A DNA stretch of 44,325 nt from CAUZIZ01 sp963579905 (GTDB taxonomy: Bacteria; Acidobacteriota; UBA6911; RPQK01; JAJDTT01): positions 1 to 44,325 of the forward strand of contig CAUZIZ010000027.1 of assembly GCA_963579905.1 (NCBI GenBank). Reading direction: 5' to 3'. The translations under genes and the position numbers were made by a program. The notes beneath the pieces are model-generated. The model did not search any database and had not been told where the DNA came from. It was given only the letters and a program-made list of their open reading frames with translations. Of this stretch, positions 34,251 to 42,126 are shown piece after piece. The number at the start of each line of letters is the position of its first letter. The stretch's first letter is position 1.

Positions 34251-35792
34251 TCAAGATAGCCCCGTGATCGCCCCCATCTTCGTGTCCACGTCGATTCCTC
34301 GAAACGTCGGGCGGGAGACTGAGGTGTGTCTTGGCGATACAGGTGCCCAACTGTCGCGACTCGGGCTCGGACTCAAGCCTCTTCATGATTCCCAGAGCCT
34401 TCGGGGAGTAGCTGACTCCCCGAGCGCCGTAGAGTTCCCGGGCTACCATTTCGACTCGCTCGGTCGGCGAGGTCTCCAGCCCGTAGAGAAAGCTGAAGTC
34501 ATTCGGCTTCGAGCAAGCTGAGACGACTGCCTCGGCAAGCTCTGCTTACCCCTCGCCCCCCTTTAGCCAATGTTCGGAAACTGCAAAGTAGGCCCCCGCA
34601 GACTCAGCCGCTCGGCGGACCAGAGAGCGTTCATCTTTGGTGTCGGCCAGGAAGGAATTCAGGCACACAATGGGTCGAATCCCGCTCCTCTTGCCCACAT
34701 CGATATGTGCGGCGAGGTTGGCGCATCCCTTCTCCAGCAAGCCCAGATGCTCCCTGGAATAGACCTCGTCCAGAGGCACCCCGGGGCGGACTCTAGGGCC
34801 TCCACCGTGAGTTTTGAGCGCCCGAATGGTAGCAACGATAACGACCGCGCTGGGACTGAGTCCGGAGGAGAGAAATTTAAAATTCCAGATTTTTCGTACC
34901 CGCTTTCCGTTACCAGATAATCGACCAGACAAGTACCGATCAGGTCCGCGATGATCGAGCTCTGACCCAGGGCGATATTGGCAAAGAGACCGGCGTGAAC
35001 AAAAACCGGTTGACCTTCGATCGTCTGCAGCAAGTTCGGGTTGATCGCCTCTGCCATCCAGGCGCACATGGCGCCGTCGACTTCCAGATCAGCGGTTGTG
35101 ATTTCCCGGCCGCTTCTGTCATAAGCCACGACGATCTCTGCCATCCTGTTTCGGAAATCTGACAGGTCCCTCGCGATTGAAAGAATGGCCATGATCTCGC
35201 TAGCAGCGGTGATCAGGAAACCTGATTCTATCTCGACGCCATCGGTTTTACCGCCCTTGCCGATCGTTATGTGTCTCAGTGCCTGCGCACAATAGTCGAT
35301 GGCCCAATTCATCGAGACCCTTGCAGGGTCGATGTCCAGCCGCCTCAGCTGGAGTCGTGTCGATCGCTCGTCGTCGTAATTGTGCTCGTGCTACATCCGC
35401 GCGGTTAGCGCCACCAGCATCAGGTTGTGGGCGTTCGTGACCGAATCGATGTCCCCAGTGAGTCGCACTGAAAGTGGAGCAAGCGGAATACACTGTGCCA
35501 GTCCGCCTCCGGCGCCGGGTCCCTTGATGTTGAAGGTAGGACCGCCGCTGGGCTGTCGTATGGTTGCGGCAGCTCGTTTGCCAATGTAGCCCATCCCTTG
35601 TAGCAGGCCCATACAGATCGTGGTCTTTCCTTCACCCATGATGCCCGAGACGTTGATGTAGTGCCCCCTGGGCGACCGCTCAAGACGCTCCATCACCAAA
35701 GCATGGTCGACCTTGGCCAGGCACCTTCCCATCGGAATGAGCTCCTCGCCCTGCAGTCCTAGTGCCTGGACAAGTTGAGCCGGAGACTTCAT
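34251..35792 (-). pseudogene. fhs: Formate-tetrahydrofolate ligase pseudogene
   Basis: This is a nearly full-length formate-tetrahydrofolate ligase (formyl-THF synthetase) broken in several places. From ATG 35792: the ATP-binding GEGKTT remains but the preceding TPTP-type residues are missing (GIMGEGKTT); IRQPSGGPTFNIKG and LTGDIDSVTNAHNL follow. TAG at 35391-35393 replaces the Gln of TARMQHExNYDD. The frame then continues through VEGQPVFVHAGLFANIA-like sequence; near 34890 a short deletion and loss of one A in an A-run shift the frame (EKIWNFKFLSSGLSPSA). TAA follows HWLKGGEG near 34550, and a deletion of about 50 codons with a frameshift joins AKTHLSLPPD to the natural end FRGIDVDTKMGAITGLS. 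Open parts: 35391-35792, 34659-35312, 34546-35067. Confidence 0.9.
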
Positions 35793-35847
35793 GTCTCGCT
35801 CCGCCGCCTGAGCGATCTTTCAATCTTTTAGTCCAGTGGGGTCAGCT

Positions 35848-37860
35848 TCATTTTGATTCTTCGGCACTCTTACCTCGAAGGGCCTCGGTGCCCGCTTCGA
35901 GGACGCGGATGATCTGATCTACATCGTACACGCACCCCTTCCAGGTGCCCCCGCTGACGGACTGTAGGGCGGCCCACAATCTTGTGTCTTCGGGCAAACG
36001 AGGATGCGCCTGCAGTCCAGGATAGGGAGCGCGCGATTTCAGGAGCTCGTCGCTTTCCTTGGCGGAATACCTGGCTCCGCCGTCTCCGACCAGGTTGATG
36101 CTTCCCTTCAGTCCCTTGCGGTCAATCACGATTTCGAGCACATCTCCATCGCGCAATCGACCGATGGGTCCTCCTGCCAGCGCTTCTGGCCCTACGTGTC
36201 CCACACAGGCTCCGGTCGAGACTCCTGAGAAACGGGCGTCGGTGATAACTGCAACAGTCTTCCCCCAGGGGATGAACTTGAGGGCAGACGTTATCTGGTA
36301 GATTTCCTCCATTCCCGAGCCTGAAGGTCCGCTGCCAACCAGAACGAGGACGTCTCCAGACTTCAAGGGACAAGCACTCAGTCCCTTGATCGCCTCGACC
36401 GCCGCCCGTTCCGAGGTAAAGACTCGAGCTGGACCCTGGTGGCGATAGACGTTCTCCTCGTCGATCAGCGTGGGATCGATCGCGGTGGCCTTGATCACCG
36501 CGCCCTCAGGGGCAATGTTCCCGGATGGGAAGACCAGGGTGCTGGACAATCCGTTCTTTCGGGCCTGATCGGGATCCATGATCACAAGATCGGGATCAAT
36601 TTCTCCAGCGCTCGCCAATGTAGTACGGGCCTGCTGGCGTCGATCACTTTCCTGCCACCAGTTGAGGACATCTGAGAGTTTCTCCCCGGCAGCGGTCATC
36701 ACCTGCATGTCCAGCAAGCCAAGATCGCGGAGGTGAAGCATGACCTCAGGGACACCACCGGCCATGAACACCTGAACTGTAGGATGGTTCCGAGGGCCGT
36801 TCGGCAGCACGTCCACCAATCGTGGAGTACTGCGATTGACACGACTCCAGTCCTCCACGGTAGGCACGGGAATCCCCGCGGCATGAGCGAGGGCTGGAAG
36901 ATGGAGCAGCAGGTTGGTCGAGCCGCCGAATGCGGCGTGAACCAGCATGGCGTTCTCGAGGGCTCCCCGCGTCAGTATCTTCGACAGCGGAATCCCCTGG
37001 GCGCGAAGGTGCAGAAGGGCAAGAGCCGAGCGACGTGCCATATCGGTCCAGACGGGTTGACCGGATGGACTCAGAGCACTGTGTGGGAGTGCCATTCCCA
37101 GCGCTTCTGCGACAACCTGTGCCGAGGCAGCCGTGCCCAGGAATTGGCACCCTCCACCTGCAGAGCCACAAGCGCGGCAGCCCATTGTCGCCGCGTAATC
37201 CAAGTTGATGAGGCCATGTGAAAACCGGGCTCCGATTGTCTGTACGGTTCCCGCATCCTCGGCGTTTGCTGCCGGCAGCGTTACCCCTCCCGGTACCAGT
37301 ATTCCAGGCAGATCGGCGCAGCCAGCCAAAGCCAACATCATCGCGGGCAACCCTTTGTCGCAGGTGCCGACGCCCATGACCCCCTGGCGAGTAGGGAGCG
37401 ATCGAATCAGCCGGCGCAGCACTATGGCGGCATCATTCCGATAGGGAAGGCTGTCCATCATTCCCTCAGTGCCCTGACTGCGTCCGTCACAGGGATCACT
37501 GCAGTAGGCTGCGAAGGGAAGAGCTCCCCTCTCGCGCAGGGTTTCTGCAGCCTCCCGCACCAGCAGTCCGACCTCCCAATGTCCGGTGTGGTATCCCAAA
37601 GCAACCGGCTCACCATCGCTCCCCCGAAGACCTCCCAGGGTACTCAAGATAAGATAGGGGTCTCGGCCGACCTCATCCGGACTCCACCCCATGCCTACGT
37701 TCTGAGTCATTCCAAAGAGATTACCGCTAGGTTCTTCAAGCAGCATCTCCTCCGTCATCGGGAGTTTCCCGGGTGTTGTTTCGCCGGTCATCCGAACTTC
37801 ATGGAGAGACTGGCCCGAACCACGCAGCTCGTCCAGAGAAGGCAATCTGATTTTGCTCAT
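35848..37860 (-). CDS. yjhG: YjhG/YagF-type D-xylonate dehydratase (IlvD/Edd superfamily)
   Basis: A 670-residue dehydratase of the IlvD/Edd superfamily. It matches E. coli YjhG closely across its length, as far as I recall that protein: PSGNLFGMTQNVGMGWSPDE, YCSDPCDGRSQGT, GVGTCDKGLPAMMLALAG, GCRACGSAGGGCQFLGTA, VHAAFGGSTNLLLHLPA, MAGGVPEVMLHLRDLGLL, FPSGNIAPEGAVIKATAID, DARFSGVSTGACVGHVGPEA and VSGGTWKGCVYDV. Cysteines in CSDPC, TCDKG and ACGSAGGGC probably hold the iron-sulfur cluster. The reaction would be D-xylonate to 2-keto-3-deoxy-xylonate. The ATG at 37860 fits the family N-terminus; the frame extends 18 codons upstream. It lies 55 bp upstream of the broken ligase gene and is itself intact. 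Confidence 0.88.
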   Translation of the reverse strand: MSKIRLPSLDELRGSGQSLHEVRMTGETTPGKLPMTEEMLLEEPSGNLFGMTQNVGMGWSPDEVGRDPYLILSTLGGLRGSDGEPVALGYHTGHWEVGLLVREAAETLRERGALPFAAYCSDPCDGRSQGTEGMMDSLPYRNDAAIVLRRLIRSLPTRQGVMGVGTCDKGLPAMMLALAGCADLPGILVPGGVTLPAANAEDAGTVQTIGARFSHGLINLDYAATMGCRACGSAGGGCQFLGTAASAQVVAEALGMALPHSALSPSGQPVWTDMARRSALALLHLRAQGIPLSKILTRGALENAMLVHAAFGGSTNLLLHLPALAHAAGIPVPTVEDWSRVNRSTPRLVDVLPNGPRNHPTVQVFMAGGVPEVMLHLRDLGLLDMQVMTAAGEKLSDVLNWWQESDRRQQARTTLASAGEIDPDLVIMDPDQARKNGLSSTLVFPSGNIAPEGAVIKATAIDPTLIDEENVYRHQGPARVFTSERAAVEAIKGLSACPLKSGDVLVLVGSGPSGSGMEEIYQITSALKFIPWGKTVAVITDARFSGVSTGACVGHVGPEALAGGPIGRLRDGDVLEIVIDRKGLKGSINLVGDGGARYSAKESDELLKSRAPYPGLQAHPRLPEDTRLWAALQSVSGGTWKGCVYDVDQIIRVLEAGTEALRGKSAEESK

Positions 37861-38043
37861 GGGAAATAGCGGCTCTTTGTTTGAAAGGAAGGGTCTGAGG
37901 AAAATAGGCAGCACACCGCTTGGCGTTTCAGGTGCATAACTCTATTGGATCGGCTGATATTGGTCAAGGGACACGACTTCTCAGCTGAACTTCATTTGGA
38001 ACTCACGACTCCAGATCGCCCATTAATACAAAACCTGAGGAAA

Positions 38044-38170
38044 CCCGAAGCACGAGCGAGGGGTTGGGGGGTAGCGCAATGGGGGGGGGACGAAGGAGCC
38101 TGAGATGCGGTAAGCAGCCAAGCCGGGGTGAATCGAGGTGTTCCCCAACCCCTCGCTTGCTCTTCAGGCT
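38044..38170. repeat. Long inverted repeat D, copy 2
   Basis: Left arm CCCGAAGCACGAGCGAGGGG (38044-38069) pairs with the right arm CCCCAACCCCTCGCTTGCTC (38143-38170). Same arms as 34109-34235, with an unrelated spacer. It belongs to a repeat cluster filling 37915-38564, where I see no gene. Confidence 0.8.
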
Positions 38171-38182
38171 TCTATGGCTCGG

Positions 38183-38462
38183 GAAGTTTCGTTTTCGAAT
38201 GGGGCAGCACCGCTGGGGGGGCACTAAGCTGAAACTAGAACAATTCGTCGGAACGTCGCACGTCTCTGCTCCTGGGAAGGCGCGGCGAGCGGTTCCGACG
38301 GAAACTTCGAATGGCGAGGTGATCATGAAGAATCGCCAAATGACAGAGCCGTGACCGTCAAGGGAGCGGCCCCTTATCAGGAGCCGAACCTGGCAGCTCC
38401 GCCTTGGAAGTTTCCTTCTGAATAATCCAGCGCGGCTGGGGGCGGGACTAAGCTGAAACTTC
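38183..38462 (+). repeat. Repeat cluster A + chimeric B1/B2 + A
   Basis: Module A (GAAGTTTCGTTTTCGAATGG ... CTAAGCTGAAACTA, 38183-38237), then a B1-like start (ATTCGTCGGAACGTCGCACG), then a B2-like middle (TGACAGAGCCGTGACCGTCA), then a second A (GGAAGTTTCCTTCTGAATAA ... GAAACTTCA, 38407-38462). The chimeric middle suggests recombination between B1 and B2. Confidence 0.7.
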
Positions 38463-38469
38463 ATTGGCA

Positions 38470-38547
38470 AATGTAGTTTTGGCCTCCAGGCCGAAGCACT
38501 CTTTCGAGCCTTTGGCTCGAGACGGCGGCCTGGAGACCACCGCCACG
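38470..38547. repeat. Nested hairpin module C, copy 2
   Basis: GGCCTCCAGGCCGAAG ... CGAGCCTTTGGCTCGAGACG ... GGCGGCCTGGAGACCACCGC: same outer stem and the same inner CGAGCC-TTT-GGCTCG hairpin as at 18038. It follows module A directly, as copy 1 does. Confidence 0.75.
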
Positions 38548-38648
38548 ATCCGGACTCTCGGAGCTTGACCGTGATTGGGCGCTCCGGTATCGTCCTGAAA
38601 AGAGAAAGCTTCAAAACAGAGATCTCATTAGCTACCCGGGAGGGACCC

Positions 38649-40007
38649 GTGTCACAGACCACCAGAGTTCCTATCAGTATCAGACAAGGGCAGGAGAGGT
38701 ACGATCGCGCCAAGGCTATCTTCCCGGGTGGAACACAGTTGTTCGGGAAGCGCCAGGAGATGACTGCGCCCCAACAGTGGCCTCCCTATTTTTCCGAGGC
38801 CCGGGGGTGCGAAACGGTAGATCTCGATGGCAATCGATACGTCGACATGTCCATGGCGGGCATCGGAGCTACCTTGTTGGGCTATGCCGACCCTGATGTC
38901 ACCGAGGCTGTCGTCCAGCGGGTAAGAAACGGCTGTATGTGTAGTCTCAACCCCCCTGACGAGGTGGAGCTCGGCGAACTTCTGCTCGAGATCCACCCCT
39001 GGGCTGAGATGGCGAGGTTGGGACGCCTGGGCGGGGAAACCATGATGATTGCTATACGGATTTCCCGCGCTCGAACTGGTCGGGACAAGATCGCCTTTTG
39101 CGGTTATCACGGATGGCACGACTGGTATCTGGCGGCAAATCTGCAGGTGGAAAGTGAAGCGGACTCGGATCGCCTGGGCGGGGGGCACCTGATGCCGGGA
39201 CTCGAACCGGCTGGTGTCGCGTCGGGTCTAGCTGGCACGGCGATGCCCTTCACCTACAATAAGATAGACGAACTCAAGGCGATTGTTGATGAGCACGGCT
39301 CCAGTCTGGCCGCGATTGTCATGGAGCCAACCCGTAACTTCGATCCTGAGCCGGGGTTTCTGGAGAGCATTCGAGAATTGGCCAACAGCTCCGGGGCGCG
39401 CCTCATCATGGATGAGATTACGATTGGCTGGAGGCTGGGCCTGGGAGGAGCTCACCTGCGTTACGGTATCGAGCCGGATCTGGCCGTGTTCGCCAAGACT
39501 ACTGGAAACGGACATCCCATTGCGGCAGTGATAGGCAATGCCGACACCATGCAAGCAGCGCAGAACACCTTTATCTCGAGCGCGCTTTGGACCGAGGCCG
39601 TAGGTCCGGCCGCAGGTGTAGCAACGATCAAGAAATTCATGAGCCACAATGTGCCTGACCACGTGCGCCTGATCGGGATCAAGGCCCGTGCTGGACTAGA
39701 GCAGATCGCAGCAACCCACGGTGTTCCCTTCGGCTGCAGCGGCCATCCGGCCCTGACGTTCTTCGCTTTCGACCATCCAAAGGCAGCAGCGATCCAGACG
39801 CTGTGGACGGTGCGGATGCTGGAAAAAGGATTCCTGGTAGCAGGCGGTTTCTACCCCACCTATGCCCATCAGGACAAGCATGTGGAACGGTTTCTGGAAG
39901 CCTGTGATCCGGTCTTTTCCGAGCTGTCGGCGGGCATCAAGAGCGGGGACGTGGAGCAACGCATCGGTGGACCGGTCAAACACACTGGTTTCAGGCGGTT
40001 GACTTAG
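38649..40007 (+). CDS. Class III aminotransferase (glutamate-1-semialdehyde aminomutase-like)
   Basis: A PLP-dependent fold-type I enzyme of 452 residues. Conserved blocks are YDRAKAIFPGGTQLFGKR, DLDGNRYVDMSMAGIG, RARTGRDKIAFCGYHGWHDW, MEPTRNFDPEPGFLESI, LIMDEITIGWRLGLGG and the active-site lysine in LAVFAKTTGNGHPIAAV. It is closer to the glutamate-1-semialdehyde aminomutase branch than to ornithine aminotransferases, but such proteins also act on sugars and unusual amino acids; the substrate is undecided. The GTG at 38649 follows GGGAGGGA and fits the family N-terminus; an in-frame start at 38565 lies in repeat DNA. The last base of its TAG stop is the first base of the second MITE-like element. 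Confidence 0.85.
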   Translation: MSQTTRVPISIRQGQERYDRAKAIFPGGTQLFGKRQEMTAPQQWPPYFSEARGCETVDLDGNRYVDMSMAGIGATLLGYADPDVTEAVVQRVRNGCMCSLNPPDEVELGELLLEIHPWAEMARLGRLGGETMMIAIRISRARTGRDKIAFCGYHGWHDWYLAANLQVESEADSDRLGGGHLMPGLEPAGVASGLAGTAMPFTYNKIDELKAIVDEHGSSLAAIVMEPTRNFDPEPGFLESIRELANSSGARLIMDEITIGWRLGLGGAHLRYGIEPDLAVFAKTTGNGHPIAAVIGNADTMQAAQNTFISSALWTEAVGPAAGVATIKKFMSHNVPDHVRLIGIKARAGLEQIAATHGVPFGCSGHPALTFFAFDHPKAAAIQTLWTVRMLEKGFLVAGGFYPTYAHQDKHVERFLEACDPVFSELSAGIKSGDVEQRIGGPVKHTGFRRLT

Positions 40008-40187
40008 GGTCTGTGCAAAAATAACTTGGCATTTTGGCATCTCATCTTCACACCATCTTCGGCCGCTCCTCAATCGCGAAATCCTCAACGTAGATCCGGC
40101 TACGCCGGCGGTTTCTCTCAATCGTTCGCGGCCAAATCTGGTGCAAATCTGAGCGCCAATTCTACCAAGTTATTCTTGCGCAGATTC
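40007..40187 (-). mobile_element. 181-bp MITE-like element, copy 2
   Basis: Same length as copy 1 (2700-2880), in opposite orientation, with somewhat diverged ends (GGGTCTGTGCAAAAATAACT; right end ...GCGCAGATTC). The left flank is TTA, the right TTG. The first G of the element completes the TAG stop codon of the aminotransferase gene. Both copies share the internal frame containing RISRLRSGRRWC. Confidence 0.8.
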
Positions 40188-40345
40188 TTGGTTTCCGCCA
40201 TCGGGAAGGGCGGAAACCCGAAAAAGGGCTCGGAAGAGGGGCAAAGGGACAATGGAAGTCTGTGGAGCGGTCGTCTTTCGCTTCGTGCTGAACAATTGAC
40301 GACCAATCCCGATCTTACTATCATGGAATCACTCTGGGGGCGTTA

Positions 40346-40912
40346 ATGAGAACGAGAATCGTTGCTGCAACCTTCGTTGGCTTCCTCGTCATTTCGGTGG
40401 GGATGGCACAGTCTCGGGATCGGGCCAATCGTTCGGAACGCAGCCGTTCGGGATCGACGTTCTTTGGCCACTTCCTCAGAAACCAGACCGGCATCTTTCC
40501 TATATCTTCCCGATCCAGTGGGTTTGGATTGGGTCTTTCTAGACCCCGATCTCGATCTCTGTCCAGCCACGGTCGCTCTTCCGGATTCAGGCGCCTGCAA
40601 AGCAGGTCCGGTTCGCTCTCTCACGGGCTATACCGGACTAGCTTCCTCACGTGGCCCAGCTGGAACTATGCGGAACAGCCCTCGGATACGGATCACTTCG
40701 TGGCGACTTGGCAGGATCGGGACCCATTTGAAGACAGCGTGAATTCGGGCTTTTCCGGGTCAGCGCTACTCCGGGAAGGGATGAGTGAGGAAGAGGTAGT
40801 GCAGGCAGTTGGATCGCCCGCTGAAAAAATCCGGCTCGGACCCCGCGAGATTTGGAAGTACTCGAGCTATGCCCTCGTTTTCCAGGAAGGTGGGTTGAAG
40901 GAGATTCGGTAA
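40346..40912 (+). CDS. Exported Ser/Arg-rich protein with BamE/SmpA-like C-terminus
   Basis: A 188-residue protein: a signal peptide (RIVAATFVGFLVISVGMAQ), a long low-complexity region rich in Ser, Arg and Gly (SRSSGFGLGLSRPRSRSL), and a C-terminal domain of about 50 residues (LLREGMSEEEVVQAVGSPAE ... WKYSSYALVFQEGGL) that resembles the SmpA/OmlA (BamE) fold, with its GMSxxEVxxxxGxP and WxY..xxxxFxxGxL pattern. BamE-like domains occur in many small envelope proteins. Role unknown. Nothing clear as a ribosome-binding site precedes the ATG. No lipobox is seen. The gap 40188-40345 holds no gene. Confidence 0.7.
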   Translation: MRTRIVAATFVGFLVISVGMAQSRDRANRSERSRSGSTFFGHFLRNQTGIFPISSRSSGFGLGLSRPRSRSLSSHGRSSGFRRLQSRSGSLSHGLYRTSFLTWPSWNYAEQPSDTDHFVATWQDRDPFEDSVNSGFSGSALLREGMSEEEVVQAVGSPAEKIRLGPREIWKYSSYALVFQEGGLKEIR

Positions 40913-41057
40913 CCAGGCTCAGCTCGCTGGTCAGGAAAGCCGGATCCGAAGTAGTACCTGTCGGAAACGTTTGAGGGAGGGGAATAACCGATCTGCCCAA
41001 AATGCAGTGCCCTCTCCCTATAGAGTCATCAGAATAAATTTAGAACAAAGGGGCTTC

Positions 41058-42014
41058 ATGATGAAAAAACTTCTCTCGAACGCGATTCTTCTGGTCGTTT
41101 TCACCAGTCTCAGCCTCGCAGCTTCGGATAAGAAGCGGGTAGCCATCCTCGACTTCGAGTTCGGAACAGTACAGAAGTGGTGGAAGGGCAACTGGGACAT
41201 CGGCAAAGGGATTTCCGATTTGCTGGTAGACAAGTTGGTGAATGACGGTACCTATTCAATCATCGAGCGCAAGAAACTGGATACTGTAATGACCGAGCAG
41301 AATTTCTCCAATAGTAACCGCGCCGATTCGAGTTCCGCTGCCAAGGTTGGGAAAGTGTTGGGCGTGAATGGCATGGTTGTAGGGTCCATAACCCAGTTTG
41401 GCATCGAAAAGAAGAACATGAGCATCGGTGGCATTGCTGGGAGATTCGGGAAGTTCGGTGGCGGAAAGTTTGGTAAGAACAAAGGGAAGGCGACAGTTGC
41501 CGTTACCGCTCGCATCATTGACACCAACACCGGTGAGATATTGGCTTCGAAGACCGGTAAAGGAGAATCCCAGCGTAGTGGCATAATGCTCGGAGGAATG
41601 GGTGCAGGAGGCGGAGGATTTGGTGCAGGCGGCATTAGCATGGGCAGCAGCGATTTCCGCGAGACGATTCTGGGAGAGGCGGTTCATGCTGCTGTTGATG
41701 ACCTGGCGAAACAGCTCATCGAAGAAAATGGAAGGCTGCCCAATGTTGAGTACGTGATCCGAGGCATGATTGCCGATGTCGACGGATCCAGCCTTATCCT
41801 CAACGTAGGGAGTGGCGCGGGACTCAAAGCAGGCGACACTCTGAAGATCCTACGTGTGAAGCGCACGGTCAAGGATCCCGCCACCGGCAAGGTCCTTCGA
41901 GAAATCACCACGTCCGTTGGAGAGGCCAGGATTGACGAGGCAGATGAAGGCTCCTCCATGGCGACGGTCGTTTCTGGATCGGATGTGCAGGTCGGGGACC
42001 TGGTTAGGAACTAG
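41058..42014 (+). CDS. CsgG-like outer-membrane/periplasmic protein
   Basis: A protein of 318 residues with a Sec signal peptide (KKLLSNAILLVVFTSLSLAA). The first two-thirds are CsgG-like: KRVAILDFEFGTVQKWW, ISDLLVDKLVNDGTYSIIER, VGKVLGVNGMVVGSITQFG, VAVTARIIDTNTGEILAS. A glycine-rich stretch (GGMGAGGGGFGAGG) follows, then LGEAVHAAVDDLAKQLIEE and a C-terminal beta domain (VIRGMIADVDGSSLILNVGS ... VQVGDLVRN) that resembles FlgT C-termini. No curli or holdfast genes are nearby, so a role in curli export is unlikely; such stand-alone proteins are common. The ATG pair at 41058/41061 follows AAAGGGG; either may start. A strong terminator follows the gene. Confidence 0.82.
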   Translation: MMKKLLSNAILLVVFTSLSLAASDKKRVAILDFEFGTVQKWWKGNWDIGKGISDLLVDKLVNDGTYSIIERKKLDTVMTEQNFSNSNRADSSSAAKVGKVLGVNGMVVGSITQFGIEKKNMSIGGIAGRFGKFGGGKFGKNKGKATVAVTARIIDTNTGEILASKTGKGESQRSGIMLGGMGAGGGGFGAGGISMGSSDFRETILGEAVHAAVDDLAKQLIEENGRLPNVEYVIRGMIADVDGSSLILNVGSGAGLKAGDTLKILRVKRTVKDPATGKVLREITTSVGEARIDEADEGSSMATVVSGSDVQVGDLVRN

Positions 42015-42073
42015 TGGTCTTTTGCTTTCGGGCCCAATCCCCTAAACAATCAACTAAAATCAAGTATATCTTT

Positions 42074-42104
42074 ACGGGCGGTCGTAGCGGCCGCCCGTTT
42101 TTTT
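42074..42104 (+). terminator. Rho-independent terminator
   Basis: ACGGGCGG (42074-42081) pairs perfectly with CCGCCCGT (42091-42098) around a 9-nt loop, followed by a run of seven T. It lies 60 bp after the CsgG-like gene and before the aldehyde dehydrogenase gene, so it separates two transcripts. It is the only canonical terminator I could identify in the window. Confidence 0.9.
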
Positions 42105-42126
42105 CTACTTCTAAGGAGAGTTTCCA

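Noticed and set aside
16513..35393. TAG reassigned to an amino acid (as with pyrrolysine or amber-to-Gln codes)
   Set aside because: TAG ends at least six apparently intact genes (ankyrin, flavin oxidoreductase, amidohydrolase, CBS, CsgG-like, aldehyde dehydrogenase) at natural C-termini, and the TAG-bearing HDOD and fhs genes also have frameshifts.
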